Below are positions 6,842-14,541 of a DNA stretch of 64,000 nucleotides, piece after piece (position 1 is the stretch's first letter; each line of letters starts with the position of its first letter). Source of the DNA: Actinoplanes auranticolor (GTDB lineage Bacteria > Actinomycetota > Actinomycetes > Mycobacteriales > Micromonosporaceae); assembly GCF_018332655.1 (NCBI RefSeq), contig NZ_BOQL01000006.1, positions 124,001 to 188,000 on the forward strand, given 5' to 3'. The translations under genes were made by a program, and so were the position numbers. Below the pieces are notes generated by a model. It saw only the letters and a program-made list of their open reading frames with translations, had not been told where the DNA came from and ran no database searches.

Positions 6842-8806
6842 GTGTCTGGACGTCGAGCGCCACAGGTGGCCCCGGCCGGTTCGCTGCCGCCCGGGATCGA
6901 CGCCACCGTGCTGGCCGCGGCGCTGCCGCACACCGTGTGGGTGCTCGCCGGGGCGGGCGAGATCGAGTACGCCAACCGCGGCCCCGGGAGCCCGGGTGAG
7001 CCGTGGAGCTTCCTGGTGCATCCGGAGGACCTCGCGGCCGTGGAGTCAGCCGCCCGGGTGGCCGGGGCCGGGCCGTACGAGCTGGAGTGCCGGCTCAAGC
7101 GGGTGGACGGCTCGTTCGGCCGGCACGGCGTGCGGTTCACCCCCGTGGACGCCCGGCCCGGCTGGTGGATCGCGACGGGCACGGACGTCGAGGAGCGGGC
7201 GGCGCTGCGGGACGAGCTGGCCGGCGCCCGGCGCCGTGTCACGGAGACCCTCTCCTTGCTGGAGACCCTGGAGGCGGCCGCGCCGGCCGGTTTCGGCTTC
7301 GTGGACAGCGACTCCCGGCTGATCCGCGTCAACGAGACGCTGGCCGCCATGGGCAGCGTGGCGCGCGGCGAGCAGCTCGGGCGGCCGGTCGACGAGGTGC
7401 TGCCGGGCGTGTGGCCGCAGATCGCGGCGAACTACCACCGGGCGTGGCAGACGGAGACGGCGATCGTCGGCACGGTGGTCACGGCCCCGTCCCAGGGTGA
7501 GGCCGAGGGTCCCCGGTCGTGGCTCGCCGGCTGTTACCCGGTACGGGTCGAGGACCGGATGATGGGCGTCGGGCTGGTGCTGGTCGACGTCACGGAACGG
7601 GAGCAGGCCCAGGCGTTCCGCTCGGTGATCATGGACGACATGGCCGAGGGGCTCTACACGGTCGACGGCGACGGCAAGCTGACCTCGATGAACCGGGCCG
7701 CCTCGGAGATGCTCGGCTGGGCCGAGAAGGACCTGCTCGGCCTGTCCGTGCACGACACGGTGCACGCGGTGCCGTGGAACGGGACGCCGCAGCCGGAGAG
7801 CGAGTGCCCGCTGCGCCGCATCCGCACGGCCGGTCAGTCCGCGCAGACGGTCGACGAGACCTTCGTGCGCCGCGACGGCACCACGTTCGGTGTCGCGTGT
7901 TCGGTCGCGCCGCTGGAGACCGGCGGCGGGCTGCCGGGCGCGGTGGTCACCTTCCGGGACATGACCGAGGTCCGGCGCGCGGAGCTGGAGGCGCGGCACG
8001 ACCAGAAGCTGGAGTCGCTGGGCCGGCTCTCCGCCGGGCTGGCCCACGAGATCAACACGCCGATCCAGTTCGTCGGGGACAACACCCGGTTCCTGGCCGA
8101 CGCGTACCAGGACATGCTGGATCTGCTGCTGGTGTACCGGGAGTGCATGACGCCCGCACTGGGGGAGCTGCAGTGGAGCGAGCGCACCGAGCGCGCCCAG
8201 CGGGCCGAGGCCAAGGCCGACGTGGAGTACCTCGCCACCGAGATCCCGGCCGCGGTCAGCCAGAGCCTCGAGGGCGTCGAGCGGGTGGCCTCCCTGGTCC
8301 GGGCGATGAAGTCGTTCAGCTACAAGGACTCCACCGAGCAGTCGTACGCCGACCTCAACGAGGCCCTGCGGACCACCCTCACGGTGGCCCGCAACGAGGT
8401 CAAGTACGTCGCCGACGTCGTGCTGGACCTCGGTGAGCTGCCCGACGTGCTGTGCCACCTGGGCGATCTCAACCAGGTCTTCCTCAACCTGCTGGTCAAC
8501 GCGGCCGACGCGCTCAAGGACAAGGCCGAGCGGGGGGAGATCCGGATCACCTCCCGGGTGGAGGGCCCGACGGCGGTGATCAGCTTCGCCGACAACGGCA
8601 CCGGCATCCCGGCCGACATCCAGCAGTCGATCTTCGAGCCGTTCTTCACCACCAAGGAGGTCGGCAAGGGTACGGGGCAGGGGCTGGCGCTGGCGCGCGC
8701 GGTGCTGGAGAAGCACGGCGGCAGCATCGAGGTGCGTTCCGTGGTCGGCGAGGGGACCGAGTTCACCCTGCGCCTGCCCGTCGCGGGCCGGCCGGAGACC
8801 GCATGA
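6842..8806 (+). CDS. Multi-PAS sensor histidine kinase
   Basis: A 654-residue soluble kinase without membrane segments. It has three PAS-like regions (about 15-115, 135-255 and 260-375), then a dimerisation/phosphoacceptor region with H402 in GLAHEINTPIQF, and an ATPase domain with the N box (NLLVNAADAL), DNGTGIP and GTGQGLAL. An extra helical stretch lies between the H box and N box. The GTG start has GAGAAGG upstream. The next gene, an HDOD response regulator, overlaps the stop by 4 bp, so they form a coupled kinase-regulator pair. The C-terminal half closely resembles the kinase at 16915-19098, indicating paralogy. Confidence 0.9.
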   Translation: MSGRRAPQVAPAGSLPPGIDATVLAAALPHTVWVLAGAGEIEYANRGPGSPGEPWSFLVHPEDLAAVESAARVAGAGPYELECRLKRVDGSFGRHGVRFTPVDARPGWWIATGTDVEERAALRDELAGARRRVTETLSLLETLEAAAPAGFGFVDSDSRLIRVNETLAAMGSVARGEQLGRPVDEVLPGVWPQIAANYHRAWQTETAIVGTVVTAPSQGEAEGPRSWLAGCYPVRVEDRMMGVGLVLVDVTEREQAQAFRSVIMDDMAEGLYTVDGDGKLTSMNRAASEMLGWAEKDLLGLSVHDTVHAVPWNGTPQPESECPLRRIRTAGQSAQTVDETFVRRDGTTFGVACSVAPLETGGGLPGAVVTFRDMTEVRRAELEARHDQKLESLGRLSAGLAHEINTPIQFVGDNTRFLADAYQDMLDLLLVYRECMTPALGELQWSERTERAQRAEAKADVEYLATEIPAAVSQSLEGVERVASLVRAMKSFSYKDSTEQSYADLNEALRTTLTVARNEVKYVADVVLDLGELPDVLCHLGDLNQVFLNLLVNAADALKDKAERGEIRITSRVEGPTAVISFADNGTGIPADIQQSIFEPFFTTKEVGKGTGQGLALARAVLEKHGGSIEVRSVVGEGTEFTLRLPVAGRPETA

Positions 8807-9996
8807 GCAAGGCACGCGCCCTGTTCGTCGACGACGAACCGCGCATCCTCGACGGGCTCCGCCGCTCGCTGCGGGGCAAGCGTGGCGAGTGGGAGATGGC
8901 CTTCGTGTCCGACGGCGCCGAGGCCCTCGAGCTGCTCGCTCAGCAGCCGTACGACGTCGTGGTCTCGGACATGCGGATGCCCGGGATGGACGGCGCCGAG
9001 CTGCTGACCAACGTCAGCCGCCGGCATCCCGAGGTGGCCCGGGTGGTGCTGTCCGGGCACATCGAGCCGGAGGCGGCGATCCAGGTGGCCGTGGCCGGGC
9101 ACCGCTTCCTCACCAAGCCGTCCGACGCCGACACCCTCATCGCCGTGATCGAGCAGCTGCTGATCAGGACGTCCGCCGCCCACCAGAGCGAGGCGCGGCG
9201 GATCGCCGGCGGGGTCCGGGCCATCCCGACGTTGCCCGAGCACACCGACGGGATCATCGGCCTGCTCGCCCCGGACGCCAACCTGTCGTACGCGGTGCAG
9301 ATGGCCATGCACGACGTCGGGCTGACCGCCAAGCTGCTGCAGCTGTCGAACTCACGCTTCTTCGGCTCGCGCCCGCGCAATTCCTCGGTCGAGTCGATCG
9401 TCAACGCGATGGGGGTGCCGATGGTGCAGGCGGTGGCCGGCGCGGGACACGTGCTGCGCCCGACCTCCGCCTGGGATCCGGTGATCGAGGATCATCTGCG
9501 CACCGCCTGGCGGCACGCGGTGGCCACCGCCTGCCTGGTGGACTTCGTGGCCTCGCCGGCGAACCGGCCGCACGCGCAGGCCGCGGCACTGCTGCAGGAC
9601 GTCGGGCGGCTGGTCTGCCTGGCGGCGGTGGGGGACAAGGAGGGGTCCGGGGTCGACCTGGGCGCGGAGACCCGCGACGGGGTCCCGTTCCGCGACGTCG
9701 GCGTGGAGCTGCTGCACCTGTGGGGGCTGCCGCCGCCGATCGTCACCGCGGTCGCCCAGCGTGACGCGGAGCAGTCACCGGACCTCTCCGGGCTGGGCGT
9801 GGCCGCGGCGGTGCGGACGGCCCATCTGCTGATCCAGGGCACCGAGTCCGCGTGCCCGGCCGCCGGCCGGCATGAGGAGGAGCTGGCTCAGCTGCTCTCC
9901 CACCCCCAGTTGAAGGCCCAGGCGGTGGACTGGCGCCGCGCCGCCGACGAGGCGTCGCGCCAGGCCGGGTTGTGGCACAGCAACGGCAGACACTGA
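8803..9996 (+). CDS. Response regulator with HDOD output domain
   Basis: A 397-residue protein with a receiver domain (about 5-120: acidic pair D10/D11, phosphoacceptor D56 in VVSDMRMPG, K105 in FLTKP) joined to an HDOD domain (about 140-340). HDOD domains are catalytically inactive relatives of HD hydrolases used in bacterial signalling; they lack a DNA-binding element, so output is by protein interaction. The ATG overlaps the stop of the kinase gene (ATGA), implying translational coupling. A paralogue with the same architecture lies at 15698-16918 next to the paralogous kinase. Confidence 0.9.
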   Translation: MSKARALFVDDEPRILDGLRRSLRGKRGEWEMAFVSDGAEALELLAQQPYDVVVSDMRMPGMDGAELLTNVSRRHPEVARVVLSGHIEPEAAIQVAVAGHRFLTKPSDADTLIAVIEQLLIRTSAAHQSEARRIAGGVRAIPTLPEHTDGIIGLLAPDANLSYAVQMAMHDVGLTAKLLQLSNSRFFGSRPRNSSVESIVNAMGVPMVQAVAGAGHVLRPTSAWDPVIEDHLRTAWRHAVATACLVDFVASPANRPHAQAAALLQDVGRLVCLAAVGDKEGSGVDLGAETRDGVPFRDVGVELLHLWGLPPPIVTAVAQRDAEQSPDLSGLGVAAAVRTAHLLIQGTESACPAAGRHEEELAQLLSHPQLKAQAVDWRRAADEASRQAGLWHSNGRH

Positions 9997-10014
9997 GGCG
10001 GGAAGAAGGAACCC

Positions 10015-10398
10015 ATGGCACGCATCCTGGTGGTCGACGACGACCCGGCGATCCGCCAACTGCTCACCGACGTTCTGGAGATGGACGGGTACGAGGTGAG
10101 CGTTGCCGTGGACGGGCTCGCCGCCGTCCGCGCGGTGGAGGCAGCCGCTCCGGACTTCGTGATCCTGGACGTGATGATGCCGGGCCTGGACGGCTTCGGG
10201 GTGCTCAGCACCATCCGGGACCAGCCCGGCGAGCCGGTGCCGGTGCTCATGCTGACCGCGGCGGCCGAGTCCGACGCCAATGCCCGGGCCTGGGCCTGCG
10301 GCGTCGACTACTACCTGGCCAAGCCGTTCACAGCGGACGCGGTGCTCGACGTGATCGACGGCGTGCTGGCCGGGCAGGTGAACGCTACCGATTCCTGA
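10015..10398 (+). CDS. Single-domain CheY-like response regulator
   Basis: A 127-residue stand-alone receiver domain: acidic residues D8-D10, phosphoacceptor D52 in VILDVMMPG, T81 and K103 (LAKPF). No output domain is present, so it must act by binding a partner or by phosphotransfer. A good RBS (AAGAAGGAA) precedes the ATG. It starts 18 bp after the HDOD regulator gene and probably belongs to the same transcript as the multi-PAS kinase, making it either a second target of that kinase or a phosphate sink. Confidence 0.9.
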   Translation: MARILVVDDDPAIRQLLTDVLEMDGYEVSVAVDGLAAVRAVEAAAPDFVILDVMMPGLDGFGVLSTIRDQPGEPVPVLMLTAAAESDANARAWACGVDYYLAKPFTADAVLDVIDGVLAGQVNATDS

Positions 10399-10413
10399 GA
10401 AGTCTTGCTCAAG

Positions 10414-10483
10414 ATGACGCCGCGGTGGCCGATGTTCCAGCCACGGACGGAGGCGGCCCTAGCTGCTGACGGCGTCATATAGT
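10414..10483 (+). promoter_or_regulatory. Long inverted repeat and -10 element before the S8 protease
   Basis: ATGACGCCG (10414-10422) and CGGCGTCAT (10470-10478) are perfect 9-bp inverted copies 47 bp apart. The second arm ends in a -10-like TATAGT (10478-10483). A transcript starting near 10490 would carry the AGAAGGAG ribosome site used by the protease. The repeat could be a terminator for the receiver gene or a regulator site for the protease promoter. Confidence 0.45.
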
Positions 10484-10512
10484 TACCTAGAGTGAGAAGG
10501 AGATCGCAGGCC

Positions 10513-12228
10513 GTGAAAATCACCAGCCTGGCGGTATTAGTCGGCGCCGCCGCCGCGAACCGCCGCCGCGTCGCGGCCATCGTTGCCACCGCCCTCGCCG
10601 TTGTCAGTCTTCCGGCGCCGTCCGCCGCGCGGGCCACCCCGGCGCCATGGCACGACGTCGTCGTCACCGGTACGGATGCCGAGGGCGCGGCCCGCGCGGT
10701 CCGGGCGGCCGGTGGCCGGGTCGTGACCCTGCTGCCCGTCGTCCGCGGCGTCGCGGCGCAACTGCCGCCGGGCCGCACCCTGGACCCGGCGTGGTCGGTG
10801 GCACCCCAACGGGAGATCACCGTCGCCGACGCGCAGACACCGGACCAGACCACGGGTACCGCGACCGTACGCCAGATGGTCGGCCTGCCGGCGGACGGTG
10901 ACGAGGGCCGCGGCGTCACGGTGGCCGTGGTGGACACGGGCATCGCCGACGTTCCCGACCTCGCCGGGCAGCTGGCCGGCCGGGTCGACCTGACCGGCAC
11001 CGGCGCCGGTGACGGCTACGGCCACGGCACGTTCATGGCCGGCCTGATCGCCGCCACGGGCGAGGCGTCGGACGGCCGGTACCGCGGGGTGGCGCCGGGC
11101 GCGAAGCTCATCGACGTCAAGGTGGCCGACGCGGACGGGCGTACCGACCTCACCACCGTGCTGCGGGGCCTGCAGTGGGTCAGTGACCACCGCCGCGACG
11201 TGCAGGTGGTCAACCTGTCGCTCTCCTCGAACAGCCCGCTGCCGTACCAGATCGACCCGCTGACCCAGGCCCTCGAGTCGCTGTGGCACCAGGGCGTCAC
11301 GGTCGTCGTGCCGTCGGGCAACGACGGGCCGGACACCGGCTCGGTGACCTCGCCCGGCAACGACCCGCTGCTGCTCACCACCGGTGGGCTGGACGCCGCC
11401 GGCACGGCCGGTCGCGCCGACGACGTGGTCGGCGCCTGGTCCGGCCGGGGACCGACCTGGCAGGGCGACGCCAAGCCGGACCTGGTGGCGGCCGGTGGCC
11501 ACGTGGTGAGCCTGCGCTCGCCGGGCAGCGTGGTCGACCGGGGCAGCCCGCAGGCCCGCGTCGGTGACGGTTACTTCCGCGGCTCCGGTACGTCGATGGC
11601 CGCCGCGGTCACCTCCGGGGTCGTCGCGGACACGCTGGCCGTGCAGCCCAAGCTGCGGCCCGACGCGATCAAGAACCTGCTCGTGAGCACCGCCTACTCG
11701 AGTGCCGGGCTGAGCCGCGCGTCCGGTGGCGGCGCCGGCGGCCTGGACGCCGCCCGGGTGCTCGCCGCCGCGCCCCGCTGGAACGCGGGCAAGGCGCAGC
11801 AGCAGTACGACGCCGACACCGCCACGGTCGGGCGCGACGCCAAGCGCTGGGCCGACTTCTCCAAGGCGCTGGTCGACGGAAACCGGCAGGCCGCCGACAA
11901 GGCGTGGAAGAAGCTGACTCCGGCCTCCCGCGACTGGGCGGCCCGCGCCTGGGCGCAGCTGGACCCGGCCGCGCGGGCCTGGGCGGCGCGGGCCTGGGCC
12001 GGCTCGGACTTCACGGCCCGGGCCTGGGCCGACGCCGAATGGGTGGCGCGGGCCTGGGCGGCCCGGGCCTGGGCCGCGCGGGCCTGGGCGTCCGACGACT
12101 GGGCCGCGCGGGCCTGGGCTGGTGAGGAGTGGGCCGCCCGCGCCTGGGCCGCCGACGACTGGGCCGCGCGGGCCTGGGCGGCGGACCGCTGGAGTGCTCG
12201 GGCGTGGGCCTGGATGCCCAACCCGTGA
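10513..12228 (+). CDS. Secreted S8 (subtilisin-like) serine protease with ARAWA-repeat tail
   Basis: A 571-residue exported protease. After a signal peptide (about 1-44) and a short pro-region comes a peptidase S8 domain with the triad Asp in VVDTGIAD, His in GYGHGTFMAG and Ser in GSGTSMAAA. The last ~98 residues are unusual: 11 copies of ARAWA, separated by pentads such as SDDWA, GEEWA and ADDWA, giving a strict five-residue period. The GTG at 10513 was chosen because AGAAGGAG lies about 10 bases upstream; a GTG at 10492 in the same frame is less well supported. The following kinase gene starts within the stop codon (GTGA), so protease and kinase are translationally coupled. Confidence 0.92.
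   Translation: MKITSLAVLVGAAAANRRRVAAIVATALAVVSLPAPSAARATPAPWHDVVVTGTDAEGAARAVRAAGGRVVTLLPVVRGVAAQLPPGRTLDPAWSVAPQREITVADAQTPDQTTGTATVRQMVGLPADGDEGRGVTVAVVDTGIADVPDLAGQLAGRVDLTGTGAGDGYGHGTFMAGLIAATGEASDGRYRGVAPGAKLIDVKVADADGRTDLTTVLRGLQWVSDHRRDVQVVNLSLSSNSPLPYQIDPLTQALESLWHQGVTVVVPSGNDGPDTGSVTSPGNDPLLLTTGGLDAAGTAGRADDVVGAWSGRGPTWQGDAKPDLVAAGGHVVSLRSPGSVVDRGSPQARVGDGYFRGSGTSMAAAVTSGVVADTLAVQPKLRPDAIKNLLVSTAYSSAGLSRASGGGAGGLDAARVLAAAPRWNAGKAQQQYDADTATVGRDAKRWADFSKALVDGNRQAADKAWKKLTPASRDWAARAWAQLDPAARAWAARAWAGSDFTARAWADAEWVARAWAARAWAARAWASDDWAARAWAGEEWAARAWAADDWAARAWAADRWSARAWAWMPNP
11935..12213 (+). repeat. 15/30-bp coding repeats encoding ARAWA pentads
   Basis: The 3' end of the protease gene consists of near-identical 15-bp units (GC-CGG-GCC-TGG-GCN variants) encoding ARAWA, mixed with spacer pentads mostly of the form x-D/E-x-W-x. 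The very similar units would allow slippage or recombination, so copy number may vary between strains. Confidence 0.85.
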
Positions 12229-14492
12229 GTTCAGCGCAGGTCGACGCCGACCGTCCGGGGATGCCCCGGGCGGTCGGCGCCCTGCGCGCTCAACTGCGTG
12301 ATCCGATCCAGCGCCGGGTCGTGGGGGTCGTCCTGGTGGGCGCCGCCCTGGCCGGCATCGTCGCGTTCGGCCTCGCCGGGCACGGCAGTGTGCTGCACGG
12401 GCTCGGGGTGCCGACCGCGGCGCTGCTGCCCGGGCTGACCGTGCTCAGCTGCCTCGCCGAGATGACCGTGGTGCGGCTGCGGCACGGCGAGGCCGTCGAG
12501 GAGCTCAGCCTCTACGAGGCGGCGCTCATCATCGACGTGCTGCTCCTGCCGCCCCGCGACGCCCTCATCGCCGCCGCGGCCGGACTGGTGCTGGCCAGTG
12601 CGCTGCAACGGCGACCGGTGGTCAAGGCCGTCTTCAACCTCGGCACGTACACCGCTGCCACCGCCGTACTGATCCTGATCGTGCACCTGCTCGGTGGCTC
12701 ACCCGGCGAGCTGACGGCGGGCGTCCTGGTCGGCGTGGTGGTGGGCACTCTGGCCTTCACCGGCGTGAACCTGCTCTGCCTGGCGCAGATCCTGGGCGTG
12801 ATCAACAAGGTCTCGCCGTGGCGGATCGTGCGCTCGGAGGCGCGGCTGTCGGCGTACATGGCGGTCGGCACGATGGTGACCGGGCTGACCACCACCGAGA
12901 TCGCGTTGCACTCGCCGTTGCTGCTGCCGTTCATGGCGATGCCCGCTCTCGCCGTCACCTACGCGTACCGGGCGGCGGCGCGGGAGGCCGACGAGCACGC
13001 CCGGTCCAAGTGCCTGCTCCAGCTGTCCCACGCGCTGGCCGAACGCGAGGACGTGGTGCGCCAGTTCCTGGTCCTGGTGCGGGAGGCGTTCGGCGCCGAC
13101 CTGGCCGTCGTGGTGCTGGAGAACGATGACGCGGCCCTGTCGGTGGAGGGCACGGATCCCACCTCGTTGCGGCACGGGCCGATACCGCGGCACCTCGCCG
13201 CCCTCGGCCGGATCGACGGCCCGGTGCATCTGGCCGAGGGTCTGCCCGGCGGTCTGCGCCGCATGGTGGTCGTGCCGGTGCAGGGCGGCGGGCGCCGTTT
13301 CGGTACGGCCGCCTTCGCCACCCGCGACCGCAGCCGCGGCTGGATGACCACCGGTGACGTCACCCTGCTGGCCTCCCTGGCCAGCGCGCTGGCCGTGGCC
13401 ATGCGTGGCGCTGAGCACCTGGACCGGCTGGTCGACGAGACCAGCAAGCTGCAGGCGGTCGTGGAGCAGTCCGCCGAGGGCATCATGGTGATCGACGGCG
13501 ACGGCACGGTCCAGGTGTGGAGCCGGGCGCTGGCCGACATCACCGGCGTCGACGCCGCCGAGGCGACCGGCCGGCCGCTCGCCGAGGTGCTGGACGTGCC
13601 GGTCGAGGAGGAACGCCGGCTGCTCATGCCGGTCTCGGTGGAGCAGCCGAAGACCGTGGCGGAGCTGACCGCCCGCCGCCGCGACGGCGACCAGCGCCGC
13701 CTGCGGCTCGCGCACTCGGCCGTCTTCACCGCCGGGCTGCTGGTCCGCGACGTGGTGGTGATCAGTGACCTGACCCGCGAGTACCGCACCGAGCGGCTCA
13801 AGTCCGACTTCATCGCCATGGTCTCCCACGAGCTGCGCACGCCCCTGACGCCGATCATCGGTTACGTCGATCTGCTGCGGTCGCGCGGCGAGCGGATGAC
13901 CCCGCAGAAGCGCCTGGACGCGCTGAATCTCATCGGCGACCGCGCCGGGCACCTGTCGCGCCTGGTGGAGGACCTGCTGCTGGCCTCGCGGTTCGGCGAC
14001 AACCCGGACGACGTCTCGCTGCAGGTGTCGGAGGGGACCCACGACCTGGACGCGCTGGCCACCCAGGCGGCCCGCGACCTGGGCTCCCAGCGCGTCGTGC
14101 TGGACCTGCCGCCGGGCCCGGTGCCCGCGCACTGCGACGACGGCCGGGCGCTGCAGGTGCTCGCCAACCTGATCGGCAACGGCCTCAAGTACTCCGCCGA
14201 GGACACCGAGGTGACGGTGGGTATGCGGCTGGACGGGACCCGGGTGCACGTCGACGTCCGCGACCGTGGCCGCGGCATCCCCGCCGACCAGCTGGCCAAG
14301 GTGTTCGACAAGTTCCACCGGGTCGAGGACCCGATGACGATGAGTACCAGCGGCACGGGCCTGGGCCTGTTCATCGCCCGCCGGCTGGCCCGGGCGATGG
14401 GCGGGGACGTCACGGTGGTCTCCACCCTCAACAGCGGCTCGGTGTTCACCCTCTCGCTGAACCGCGCGAACGCCGAACCGCCCGCCCGGTAG
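12225..14492 (+). CDS. Membrane-bound GAF/PAS sensor histidine kinase
   Basis: A 755-residue kinase. An N-terminal membrane module of about seven hydrophobic segments (residues ~30-255) is followed by a GAF-like region (~275-405), a PAS domain (~415-525), HisKA with H535 in MVSHELRTPL, and a complete ATPase domain (NLIGNGLKYS, DRGRGIP, GTGLGLFIARR). This H box is of the classical HisKA type, unlike the AHEINTP type of the flanking kinases. The GTG at 12225 overlaps the protease stop by four bases. The N-terminal membrane module is not one I can name. Close coupling to an exported protease suggests sensing at the cell surface (inference). Confidence 0.88.
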   Translation: MSSAQVDADRPGMPRAVGALRAQLRDPIQRRVVGVVLVGAALAGIVAFGLAGHGSVLHGLGVPTAALLPGLTVLSCLAEMTVVRLRHGEAVEELSLYEAALIIDVLLLPPRDALIAAAAGLVLASALQRRPVVKAVFNLGTYTAATAVLILIVHLLGGSPGELTAGVLVGVVVGTLAFTGVNLLCLAQILGVINKVSPWRIVRSEARLSAYMAVGTMVTGLTTTEIALHSPLLLPFMAMPALAVTYAYRAAAREADEHARSKCLLQLSHALAEREDVVRQFLVLVREAFGADLAVVVLENDDAALSVEGTDPTSLRHGPIPRHLAALGRIDGPVHLAEGLPGGLRRMVVVPVQGGGRRFGTAAFATRDRSRGWMTTGDVTLLASLASALAVAMRGAEHLDRLVDETSKLQAVVEQSAEGIMVIDGDGTVQVWSRALADITGVDAAEATGRPLAEVLDVPVEEERRLLMPVSVEQPKTVAELTARRRDGDQRRLRLAHSAVFTAGLLVRDVVVISDLTREYRTERLKSDFIAMVSHELRTPLTPIIGYVDLLRSRGERMTPQKRLDALNLIGDRAGHLSRLVEDLLLASRFGDNPDDVSLQVSEGTHDLDALATQAARDLGSQRVVLDLPPGPVPAHCDDGRALQVLANLIGNGLKYSAEDTEVTVGMRLDGTRVHVDVRDRGRGIPADQLAKVFDKFHRVEDPMTMSTSGTGLGLFIARRLARAMGGDVTVVSTLNSGSVFTLSLNRANAEPPAR

Positions 14493-14494
14493 TG

Positions 14495-14514
14495 CCCTAA
14501 TCGATATATTGGGG
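14495..14514 (+). promoter_or_regulatory. AT-rich inverted repeat with possible -10, upstream of the HD-GYP-like regulator
   Basis: CCCTAAT (14495-14501) and ATTGGGG (14508-14514) are 6/7 inverted repeats around a TATATT -10-like sequence (14505-14510), within a 49-bp gap that is AT-rich compared with its surroundings. It may be a separate, regulated promoter for the downstream response regulator. No clear -35 is visible. Confidence 0.4.
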
Positions 14515-14541
14515 TAATTCGGACGAACGCGAGGAGCTCGC

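Noticed and set aside
11935..12213. CRISPR-like or intergenic tandem repeat
   Set aside because: The repeats are in frame inside the protease gene and have no unique spacers; they encode peptide pentads.
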